Shown: positions 1 through 5,868 of the stretch, piece by piece
How the letters are laid out: every line of letters begins with the position of its first letter
Numbering within the stretch: position 1 is the stretch's first letter
NCBI GenBank assembly: GCA_937889795.1
Contig: CALBZH010000723.1
Span: 1 to 9,476 of the forward strand
Direction of reading: 5' to 3'
From: an uncultured Syntrophobacteraceae bacterium
GTDB taxonomy: Bacteria; Desulfobacterota; Syntrophobacteria; Syntrophobacterales; Syntrophobacteraceae
Length of the DNA stretch: 9,476 nt
Program-made: the position numbers and the translations under genes
The notes under the pieces: generated by a model
What the model saw: the letters and a program-made list of their open reading frames with translations, nothing else
The model's database searches: none
What the model was told of the DNA's origin: nothing

Positions 1-42
1 TGAGGCGCTCAACCGCGATGCCCCCTGACTTCCCTTGCCCGG

Positions 43-55
43 TTTATCAGATAAA
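43..55. repeat. 13-base palindrome, possible operator
   Basis: TTTATC-A-GATAAA is a perfect inverted repeat with one central base, in the otherwise featureless 260 bases ahead of the cytochrome b5-like gene. It could be a binding site for a dimeric regulator, but it lies about 205 bases from the start codon, no promoter was recognised next to it, and a palindrome this short and AT-rich can arise by chance. Confidence 0.2.
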
Positions 56-260
56 TCCTGGTGCTCAGTCACTTCCTGTTTTAATTTTCAGCGGGAAGGC
101 CATCGTGGTCGTTTCGAATGGACGGCAGGGCTTCATAAATCGTCCCGTGTGCCATGCCCGCAGTGCCCGGAAGCCGAAATCGATCCACGACCGACCGATT
201 CTGCAGATACCACCAAAGCATGATCAGTGCGAATGAAAAGAAGGGACACAAGGAGCGTCC

Positions 261-497
261 ATGAAGGAATTCGACTTGAACACACTCGCGGAATTCGACG
301 GGACCGATGGAAAACCTGCTTATGTGGCCGTGCAGGGCAAGGTCTACGATGTCACCCGAAGCAAGCTTTGGAAAGACGGCACCCACCAGAGGCGGCACCG
401 TGCTGGGGAAGACCTGACCGATGATCTTGAAGGCGCGCCCCACAAGCCGGATGTTCTTCTGCGCTTCCCACAGGTAGGCGTGGTCCGCTCGACATGA
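261..497 (+). CDS. small cytochrome b5-like heme/steroid-binding domain protein
   Basis: This 78-residue protein is essentially one cytochrome b5-like domain. The sequence shows the family core: FDLNTLAEFDG near the N terminus, then PAYVAVQGKVYDVT (residues 19-32), SKLWKDGTH (34-42), RRHRAGEDLT (44-53) and APHKPDVLLRFPQVG (59-73). The classical HPGG of eukaryotic cytochrome b5 is absent, as in the short prokaryotic branch of the family. His42 and His46 sit in the conserved G-H-x3-H-x-AG context and are the best candidates for ligand binding; His61 is another conserved histidine. There is no signal peptide or membrane segment, so it is probably soluble and cytoplasmic. The start is set by AAGGAG at 250-255, five bases before the ATG. 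The natural electron partner or ligand is unknown, and no redox neighbour is in the window. It converges on thiC. Confidence 0.85.
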   Translation: MKEFDLNTLAEFDGTDGKPAYVAVQGKVYDVTRSKLWKDGTHQRRHRAGEDLTDDLEGAPHKPDVLLRFPQVGVVRST

Positions 498-703
498 CCG
501 CAGTCAGCGACGAGGCCGAGGGGCAGGCTGAGGAGGCGGCAGGGTCGGGGCTCCTCGAGGATCGTGACATCCGGCGGTTTCGCCTCTTTGGATGTGCAAT
601 CCCCTAAGCTGCTGCCAAGGCGCGCCACGAGGGTGTCGGCCGCGGAGACGCGGAAGCGCTGAAGCAGACCGCAAGAATCAGGATCAGTCGAGCGTTGTCA
701 CCG

Positions 704-1987
704 TCAGAGGGTCACTGCGGACTGGCGACTGATCTTCACGGCGCAGAGCTTACCGCACATGGTGCACGCTTCCCTGTCCTGGGCCATCTGCGCTTTTTCC
801 CGCACCAAGGGTGGGTCGATGGCTTCACGGATCATGCCCTCCCAGTCGAGGTCCCGCCGGTATTCGGACATGCGGCGGTCCCACTCGATGGCCCCGGGAA
901 GCCCTTTGGCGATGTCGGCCACGTGGGCGGCAATGCGCGCGGCCATGACGCCGACATGGACGTCGTGGGCATTGGGCAGGCCCAGGTGCTCCGCCGGCGT
1001 CACATAGCACAGAAAGTCGGCCCCCGCCGCGCCGGCAATGGCGCCGCCGATGGCCGAAGTCAGATGGTCGTATCCGGGGGCGATGTCCGTTGGAAGGGGT
1101 CCCAGCACATAGAAGGGCGCTCCGTCGCAGAGTCGCTTTTGCATCAGGATGTTCGGCTGAATCTGGGGCAGCGGCACATGGCCCGGTCCCTCGATCATGA
1201 CCTGTACCCCCTTGGACCGTGCCCTCTTGGCGAGCTCTCCCAGAATCAACAGTTCTTCGAGCTGAGCCCCGTCGGTTGCGTCGACCACGGTCCCGGGCCT
1301 GAACCCGTCCCCAAGACTCAGCGTCACATCGAATTTGTGAGCAATGGTCAGCAAATCGTCGTAGTACTGAAAGAGTGGATTCTCCTTCCCGTTCTTGCGC
1401 ATCCAGTACATGTGAATCGACCCGCCGCGACTCACACACGGCATCAGTCGCTCGTAGGCGTCCAGCTTTTTCACCGAAGCCAGCGTCACCCCGCAATGGA
1501 CCGTGATGTAGTCAAGCCCCTCCTCGCATTGCCGTTCGATGCTGCGCAGAAGCTTTTCGCCGTCCATGCTCTCCAGGGGCTCGTCCCGCAGGACCATTTC
1601 GGTCGCGAGCCCATAAATGGGCACGGCCCCGACCATGACGGTGGAGTGGTCCAGGAAATAGCGGCGCAGAGCAGTCAGGTCGCCCCCCGTCGACAAGTCC
1701 ATGATCGAGTGGGTCTGTGCGTCGAGGGAAGCTCGGAGCTTTTCGGCCTCCAAATCCAGGCTGAAGCATTCCCCGCTGCTCCCGAGGTTCGCGTTGACCT
1801 TGGTCTTGAGACCGGCGCCGATGGCGTAAACGTTCTCGAATGGGTGGTTGCGGTTTTTGGGAAGCACGGCTCGCCCGGCTGCGATGAGCTCCCTCAATGC
1901 TTCGGCGCTGATGGGTTCTCCCTCAACAGCCCGCCGCATTTCTTCGGTGACGACCCCCGCTCGAGCGTGGTCCAGCTGCGTAATCAT
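704..1987 (-). CDS. thiC: phosphomethylpyrimidine synthase ThiC
   Basis: ThiC is a radical-SAM-type iron-sulfur enzyme of the cytoplasm. It rearranges 5-aminoimidazole ribotide into 4-amino-5-hydroxymethyl-2-methylpyrimidine phosphate, the pyrimidine half of thiamine. The 427-residue product is complete and of the short (about 430 aa) type, lacking the N-terminal extension of E. coli ThiC. Family motifs visible in order are NANLGSSG (66-73), GLDYITVHCGV (157-167), SRGGS (186-190), EGPGHVPLPQ (266-275), LGPLPTDIAPGYDHLTSAIG (295-314) and YVTPAEHLGLP (328-338). The C-terminal cluster cysteines are Cys408, Cys411 and Cys415, a CX2CX3C arrangement, one residue tighter than the CX2CX4C of the long form. 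The reading frame is open up to 2095, but the ATG at 1985-1987 is preceded by TAAGGAGG with ideal spacing and begins the family-like N terminus. A TPP riboswitch and terminator lie upstream (2245-2381). No other thi gene is in the window. Confidence 0.97.
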   Translation of the reverse strand: MITQLDHARAGVVTEEMRRAVEGEPISAEALRELIAAGRAVLPKNRNHPFENVYAIGAGLKTKVNANLGSSGECFSLDLEAEKLRASLDAQTHSIMDLSTGGDLTALRRYFLDHSTVMVGAVPIYGLATEMVLRDEPLESMDGEKLLRSIERQCEEGLDYITVHCGVTLASVKKLDAYERLMPCVSRGGSIHMYWMRKNGKENPLFQYYDDLLTIAHKFDVTLSLGDGFRPGTVVDATDGAQLEELLILGELAKRARSKGVQVMIEGPGHVPLPQIQPNILMQKRLCDGAPFYVLGPLPTDIAPGYDHLTSAIGGAIAGAAGADFLCYVTPAEHLGLPNAHDVHVGVMAARIAAHVADIAKGLPGAIEWDRRMSEYRRDLDWEGMIREAIDPPLVREKAQMAQDREACTMCGKLCAVKISRQSAVTL

Positions 1988-2244
1988 CGATTCCTCCTTA
2001 ATGCGAATACCCGTGCCTATAGCGGCGCGGAAAACGGCAGGCGACCTCGGCACAAACGGGCGACAGAGCTCCCTTAATCCTTTGCCGATTCCCACGCCAG
2101 TATGATTTGGACCATACCCCCTCTGTCCGTCTCAGGTTGTCGTCTTCCTTTTTCGTTTGGACAGCTCAAAACCACATCGTTCCCGGTTCAAAAGGGCAGC
2201 TCGACATTCCAGCCCTCCATGTCCCTGCCGACTTGTGCAACCAT
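1988..2244 (-). other. thiC leader between riboswitch terminator and start codon
   Basis: About 257 transcribed bases separate the end of the riboswitch terminator from the thiC ATG, longer than a termination riboswitch needs. On the minus strand it holds only very short open frames. One of 18 codons (ATG to TGA) starts right after the terminator T-run and has no ribosome binding site. Another of 13 codons follows a GAGGGGG too close to its ATG. Neither resembles a known peptide. The strong TAAGGAGG of thiC lies at the proximal end. I see no second aptamer or other recognisable element. Confidence 0.5.
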
Positions 2245-2277
2245 AAAAAAAGACCGATTCCTCGCCGGAAACGGTCT
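2245..2277 (-). terminator. intrinsic terminator of the TPP riboswitch
   Basis: On the minus strand, AGACCGTTTCC and GGAATCGGTCT form an 11-position stem with one T-T mismatch around the loop GGCGA, followed by seven T. This is a textbook Rho-independent terminator. It lies just downstream of the TPP aptamer and well ahead of thiC, so it is the OFF state of the switch. Its 5' arm is shared with the alternative antiterminator helix. Confidence 0.93.
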
Positions 2278-2308
2278 GAAAAAACGAAGCGCCTTTTCAG
2301 CCATTTCC
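2267..2308 (-). promoter_or_regulatory. antiterminator helix of the TPP riboswitch
   Basis: On the minus strand GGAAATGGCTGAAAA (2308-2294) can pair with TTTTCAGACCGTTTCC (2282-2267). This gives a 15-base-pair helix with one bulged A and one G-T wobble. The upstream strand takes up the 3' half of aptamer helix P1 and the downstream strand takes up the 5' arm of the terminator, so the helix is exclusive with both. The reading is that without TPP this helix forms and thiC is transcribed, while TPP locks P1 and frees the terminator. Pairing was done by eye and no folding energy was computed. Confidence 0.8.
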
Positions 2309-2381
2309 CTCCGCTGGAACTACCCAGATCAGGTGCATAAGGGTCTTTTCTCAGCCTGTTTTGCAGGCACCCCTAACGGCT
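2299..2381 (-). promoter_or_regulatory. TPP (THI-box) riboswitch aptamer
   Basis: Read on the minus strand, this segment carries the conserved thiamine pyrophosphate aptamer elements in order: GGGGTGCC, GGCTGAGA, ACCCTT, ACCTGATCTGG and CCAGCGGAGGGAA. Helix P1 is closed by AGCCGTT (2381-2375) pairing with AATGGCT (2305-2299), with one G-T pair. The CTGAGA and CTGATCTGG segments are the pyrimidine- and pyrophosphate-sensing parts in known TPP riboswitches. It begins a few bases after the predicted transcription start and controls thiC, the most common target of this RNA class. Confidence 0.97.
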
Positions 2382-2391
2382 GTTCGAATGA

Positions 2392-2420
2392 ATATTAGCT
2401 TCCGCCTGTTTGGTTGTCAA
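2392..2420 (-). promoter_or_regulatory. sigma70-type promoter of thiC
   Basis: On the minus strand a perfect -35 box TTGACA (2420-2415) is separated by exactly 17 bases from TAATAT (2397-2392), a one-mismatch -10 box. The start of transcription would fall near 2384-2385, three to four bases before helix P1 of the riboswitch. The promoter is close to consensus, which fits a gene whose output is controlled mainly by termination. Confidence 0.9.
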
Positions 2421-2458
2421 ACGGGGTTATTCGTGAGGTACTGAACATGCCTCCCCTC

Positions 2459-2490
2459 GTTAGGGTATGTTCACCAACGAATCCCCTAAC
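2459..2490. repeat. inverted repeat downstream of the DUF4347-like gene
   Basis: GTTAGGG (2459-2465) and CCCTAAC (2484-2490) form a perfect 7-base-pair stem around an 18-base loop, with a minor inner TTC/GAA pairing. It lies between the stop of the DUF4347-like gene and the thiC promoter. Neither strand has a T-run after the stem, so it is not a classical intrinsic terminator. It may be a weak or factor-assisted terminator or an operator. Confidence 0.4.
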
Positions 2491-2505
2491 AAGAGGACTC
2501 CGATC

Positions 2506-2997
2506 TCATCCTGTCGGAGGTATCGTATATAGACCACACGTGCGAGGTCGGGCTTCTACAACTGGACCGACCCAGTCCGTGCGGTCGATCATATTTTCTT
2601 GTTTTACAACGCTTGCTCGAACCCGCACATTCCAGAGATTGGCCAGCGATTGGATAAATTCGGAGCCAACATTGCCCAAGGCCACAAGACATCCATGGAG
2701 CTCCACCAATGCGTTATCCGCAAAGTAGTCGCTGAGCACGGCAAGTTCTGCCCGATCCGACTCCGTGAAGCAGGCCCCGCCGGCAACACACTGCATTCCA
2801 ACGTTGCCGTGACCCCATATGCGCAGCTTCTTGATGGAAAATAATGGGGTAATCTGTATGATCCTGCAAACCATTTGTCTGACAATACCGGGACACGGCC
2901 ACATGTCAATGAAGTTTGTACAACCTTTTTGGCTAAGACTTTCTTTAATGTCTTTGGCTGTTTCTTCATATTGATGGTCAATCACGTCGATCACCAT
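2506..2997 (-). CDS. small DUF4347-like / caspase-fold-like protein
   Basis: The product has 163 residues and no signal peptide or clear membrane segment, so it is probably cytoplasmic. The ATG at 2995-2997 is preceded by GGGAGG at good spacing. The central part follows a pattern I associate with DUF4347 and, more broadly, clan-CD (caspase-like) folds. A hydrophobic strand ends in LRIWGHGNVG (58-67). A helix then leads into a second strand, VELHGCLVALGNVG (98-111), followed by FIQSLANLWNVRVRAS (114-129). His63 (in His-Gly) and Cys103 (in Gly-Cys) stand where the catalytic dyad of such proteins would be. The assignment rests on motif recognition, not a search. Known DUF4347 domains usually sit at the N terminus of very large surface proteins, so a free-standing 163-residue version is unusual. 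It lies between the VWA gene and thiC on the same strand, with 231 bases separating it from the VWA stop. Peptidase activity is unproven. Confidence 0.6.
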   Translation of the reverse strand: MVIDVIDHQYEETAKDIKESLSQKGCTNFIDMWPCPGIVRQMVCRIIQITPLFSIKKLRIWGHGNVGMQCVAGGACFTESDRAELAVLSDYFADNALVELHGCLVALGNVGSEFIQSLANLWNVRVRASVVKQENMIDRTDWVGPVVEARPRTCGLYTIPPTG

Positions 2998-3228
2998 CGA
3001 TGCCTCCCTTGCTTTGTATCAAGTGAGCTTCTCTATCAGACGTCTTCTCATTATGGCTCATCCAAAGACAATTTCCCGATTCCCGATTCTGATGCTCCTT
3101 CGTCTGTTTCGGCGACGTGAATAATGCTAGTCCTAACCGTTCGAACAGGCTCTCCCTTTTTCTGGCATGGCAGATTCAGGCCACATCGCCATTTCTCGCT
3201 TAACCTGCTCTCACACTGCCAGAAGTGT

Positions 3229-5175
3229 CTATGGATTCACCTGGCCCAGGATCTGGAGTGTCTTTCCCGCATCGCCGATCTGGCGGATCCGCACCCAGGA
3301 TGATCCATGCGCGGTCAGCTTGCACTTGAGGTATTTGGCCGTGACCGGAGCGAACTTGAGCTCCTGCCATCCGCCTGTCTTTGCCATCCGAATGTTCTGC
3401 GTCTCGACCCTGCACGCCGACTTGAACGAGCCCGTCGGGGAGTCGTCGGCGACCAGGAGCTCCACGGACTTGATGTTGCTCGCGCTGGTTTCTCCGATGT
3501 AGATCCTGATCGTGTCGAAGGTTGCCGTCTTATCGCCCTTGAACCCGTACACCGCGTGCTCGCTCTCGCTCGTGTAGGGATCGACATCTCCAAGGAGCAG
3601 CTTCTCCCACTTGTCGTTGGGGGCCGTGATCAGTTCCGCATACTCCGCTGTCAGGATGTCCACCTTCTTCACTTCCGGTGGGGTGGGCGGCGTCGGTTGC
3701 GGCGTTGCCGCCTCTGGCGACGGATTCACCTGGCCCAGGATCTGGAGTGTCTTTCCCGCATCGCCGATCTGGCGGATCCGCACCCAGGATGATCCATGCG
3801 CGGTCAGCTTGCACTTGAGGTATTTGGCCGTGACCGGAGCGAACTTGAGCTCCTGCCATCCGCCTGTCTTTGCCATCCGAATGTTCTGCGTCTCGACCCT
3901 GCACGCCGACTTGAACGAGCCCGTCGGGGAGTCGTCGGCGACCAGGAGCTCCACGGACTTGATGTTGCTCGCGCTGGTTTCTCCGATGTAGATCCTGATC
4001 GTGTCGAAGGTTGCCGTCTTATCGCCCTTGAACCCGTACACCGCGTGCTCGCTCTCGCTCGTGTAGGGATCGACATCCCCGAGGAGCAGCTTCTCCCACT
4101 TGTCGTTGGGGGCCGTGATCAGCTCCGCATACTCCGCCGTCAGGATGTCCACCTTCTTTGGCTCCGGTGAGGTGGGTGGAGCGGGCGGCGGAGTAATGGC
4201 CTTAGTCACCGTCACCGGTTTGGGCTCCGGTTTGGCGTCCGCCAGCAGGGGCGCTTTGTACTCCTTACTGCCGGTGGCCTCGCCGTATTTGAGCTGGACG
4301 CGGTGCTCGGCACCGTCACCGGGCAGGTTCGACGTGTAATAGATGTTGTATTGCCCTGCCAGTTGCTCTCCTATTCTTGCGTAGAGCGCTTTGAGCTCCT
4401 GCGGCTGGGGAGCGATGAGGTTTGCACCCCCGGTCTCATCCGCTACCTTCCGGAGTGTCGTTTCATCGATCTCGGTTCCGACGCCAATGGTGTAGATGGG
4501 GACGTTAACCTCGCGAGCGAGTGCCAGGACGTCGTTGACGGAATGCTTGCTCAGCTGCCTGCCCGCTCCGTTGTCATCCGCGCCGTCGCTAAGGAGCGTG
4601 ATCACCTTGCGGCCGGGTATCGCTTTCAGCATCTCGACCGAAGTGTAGAGTGCATCGTAGAGGGCGGTGTCGCCGCGCGCGATGGTGGCGTCGATGGCAG
4701 CTTTGGCGCTCTGGCGGTCTCCGCCGGTGCTGAGTACCTTCACCTCACGGGCAAAGCTCAACACCTGCACTCGGTCTTCACGGTTGAGCATGTCGATGAA
4801 GCTCTTCGCCGCGACCTGCGCATCCGTCATGCGTTGTCTCATCGAGCCGCTGGCATCCAGGGCGATAACCGCGTTAAGCTGGGTGAGCTTCGGGACGACG
4901 GTGAGCGGCGCTTGATCAACCTCGTCTTCGCGAACGCGGAAATCTGCCGCGCCAAGGCCTTTGAGCGGCACACCGTCTCTTGAAACGAGCGCGAAGATGG
5001 TGACCTTCGGGAAAGCAGAGGTGTCGATCTGGTTGATCACAACCTGGGCGCCGGCTGCTTTTTGCCGCCCCTCAACGCTGCGGGACACTGCCTCATCCTG
5101 CGCTTTGGTCAGCGAAGCGGAGAAAAGAAGCAAGGGAAAGCAGATGATCACTGTTCTGAATGTGTGGGTGTTCAT
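3229..5175 (-). CDS. secreted VWA-domain protein with two near-identical C-terminal modules
   Basis: The 648-residue product starts with a Sec signal peptide: TFRTV, a hydrophobic core IICFPLLLFSASL, and a likely cleavage after Thr-Lys-Ala (residue 25). After a short beta-rich segment (about 45-100) comes a von Willebrand A domain, about 100-280. Its metal-ion-dependent adhesion site is intact: DASGS (107-111), Thr170 in GDTALYDAL, and Asp197 in LLSDGADDNG. Pro-rich linkers (about 315-339 and 486-502) separate two 146-residue modules (340-485 and 503-648). These are identical in protein sequence and look beta-rich, most like galactose-binding or discoidin jelly-roll domains, an uncertain match. 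Module landmarks are NDKWEKLLLGDVDPY, GWQELKFAPV and SSWVRIRQIG. The chosen ATG at 5173-5175 has AAGGAGGAGG just upstream; an in-frame ATG 14 codons earlier would spoil the signal peptide. A cell-surface or periplasmic binding role is likely; the ligand is unknown. Confidence 0.88.
   Translation of the reverse strand: MNTHTFRTVIICFPLLLFSASLTKAQDEAVSRSVEGRQKAAGAQVVINQIDTSAFPKVTIFALVSRDGVPLKGLGAADFRVREDEVDQAPLTVVPKLTQLNAVIALDASGSMRQRMTDAQVAAKSFIDMLNREDRVQVLSFAREVKVLSTGGDRQSAKAAIDATIARGDTALYDALYTSVEMLKAIPGRKVITLLSDGADDNGAGRQLSKHSVNDVLALAREVNVPIYTIGVGTEIDETTLRKVADETGGANLIAPQPQELKALYARIGEQLAGQYNIYYTSNLPGDGAEHRVQLKYGEATGSKEYKAPLLADAKPEPKPVTVTKAITPPPAPPTSPEPKKVDILTAEYAELITAPNDKWEKLLLGDVDPYTSESEHAVYGFKGDKTATFDTIRIYIGETSASNIKSVELLVADDSPTGSFKSACRVETQNIRMAKTGGWQELKFAPVTAKYLKCKLTAHGSSWVRIRQIGDAGKTLQILGQVNPSPEAATPQPTPPTPPEVKKVDILTAEYAELITAPNDKWEKLLLGDVDPYTSESEHAVYGFKGDKTATFDTIRIYIGETSASNIKSVELLVADDSPTGSFKSACRVETQNIRMAKTGGWQELKFAPVTAKYLKCKLTAHGSSWVRIRQIGDAGKTLQILGQVNP
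3233..3669. repeat. tandem module repeat, copy encoding the C-terminal module
   Basis: This 437-base unit lies within the VWA gene and recurs at 3722-4158, offset by 489 bases. By eye the two copies differ at only four positions (3589, 3592, 3634 and 3649), all in synonymous third codon positions, and 3233-3588 (356 bases) is identical. The 52 bases between the copies encode most of the second Pro-rich linker. Confidence 0.95.
3722..4158. repeat. tandem module repeat, copy encoding the inner module
   Basis: This is the partner of the unit at 3233-3669. It encodes the first of the two modules of the VWA protein. The four differing bases are at 4078, 4081, 4123 and 4138. Similarity ends sharply at 4159, where the Pro-rich linker towards the VWA domain starts, so the duplication followed the domain boundary. 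Confidence 0.95.
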
Positions 5176-5691
5176 AGGGTCCTCCTCCTTGAAGCAGGTA
5201 ACCGATTGACAAAACAACAGGAATCGATCGAGGGTTATCGTCTGCCCTTCGTCGTGCCCAACCTTGATTCAAAGATGAAGAGCAAGCTTAAGGGCTTCTT
5301 CAGGCACCTGTTTCGTGAGTCTACATCAACTGAATCCGCGCAAGCGCTAAAGAACATGTTTGGCAGCTCTATTGTGCAAATAGACTCTGTCCAATTTCAA
5401 AGATACCAGCGGGATGGAAGGCAGGTGGAGGGTAACGACCGCGTTCGAAGCCCGGCTATGGAAAAGAAAGGAGCTCCGACACGAAAATGCCATTTCAAGT
5501 GAAGAAACGATCCCTGGGATCCAATGTAAATTTAAACAGAGCGAGCAGCCCACACTCAATAGGGAATTCTTCTCATTTTCCTGGGATTTTTACTCAGTTG
5601 AACAGGAAGAGCCACCAATCCTTTATCGGTGCCCTATCTCACTCAAACTCTGACCCGGGAAGAACCTGAAATGAGGATGGAATTAAAACTC

Positions 5692-5720
5692 TTGACAAAA
5701 TCGGTCCTTTTACATCTAAT
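5692..5720 (+). promoter_or_regulatory. candidate sigma70 promoter without an obvious gene
   Basis: TTGACA (5692-5697), a perfect -35 box, is followed after 17 bases by TCTAAT (5715-5720), a -10 box with one mismatch. No convincing coding region follows. The next clear gene starts about 450 bases downstream, so this could drive a long 5' leader for the cNBD-phosphatase gene, a small RNA, or nothing, since AT-rich DNA produces such matches by chance. Confidence 0.4.
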
Positions 5721-5843
5721 AGAATTGTTAATATTTCCAATAGGTTGCAGCATATCTTAATAGGTCCCAACCATCGCCTAGTGTGGCTGAGCAAAGGTCT
5801 GATCAAGGTCGCGTTGAAGAGACATCTTAAGGAGAAAGACGAC

Positions 5844-5868
5844 ACAATTGATTGTTTGATCGAATTGT
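5844..5868. repeat. imperfect hairpin in the AT-rich region
   Basis: ACAATTGAT and ATC-G-AATTGT form a 9-base-pair stem with one bulged G around the loop TGTTTG. It lies about 125 bases after the candidate promoter at 5692-5720. There is no T-run on the plus strand, so it is not a standard terminator. It could be an operator or an RNA structural element. Confidence 0.3.

Noticed and set aside
344..628. Minus-strand frame overlapping the cytochrome b5-like gene
   Set aside because: Over half of it is antisense to a well-supported gene, it would start with GTG without a ribosome binding site, and its Arg/Ser/Pro-rich product is typical of a shadow frame. The short hydrophobic stretch coded further upstream is in another frame and has no start.
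640..653. CCGCG-GAGA-CGCGG hairpin between the cytochrome b5-like gene and thiC
   Set aside because: The stem is only five base pairs, there is no T-run on either strand, and GC-rich DNA yields such hairpins often. It is not supportable as a terminator.
695..2077. Long plus-strand open frame (460 codons) opposite thiC
   Set aside because: It is the antisense shadow of thiC, which has all family motifs, a Shine-Dalgarno and a riboswitch. The plus-strand product is His/Pro/Gly-rich and resembles nothing.
1988..2095. 36-residue N-terminal extension of ThiC
   Set aside because: The extension has no family similarity, and the ATG at 1987 has an ideal TAAGGAGG just upstream.
3217..3232. Small hairpin ACACT/AGTGT just after the VWA stop
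   Set aside because: Five base pairs and no T-run on the minus strand; too weak to call a terminator.
3233..4158. Tandem repeat as a CRISPR array or mobile element
   Set aside because: The units are 437 bases, in frame within one gene, and encode a protein domain. There are no short repeats with spacers, no terminal inverted repeats and no transposase.
5440..5460. tRNA-like T-loop (GCGTTCGAAGCCC)
   Set aside because: The flanking bases do not form a T stem, and no D arm, anticodon arm or acceptor stem could be matched around it.
5275..5502. Possible 75-codon plus-strand gene starting MKSKLKGFFRHLF
   Set aside because: No ribosome binding site, no recognisable domain, and the frame continues upstream only as antisense of the VWA gene. 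It cannot be told from chance in this region.
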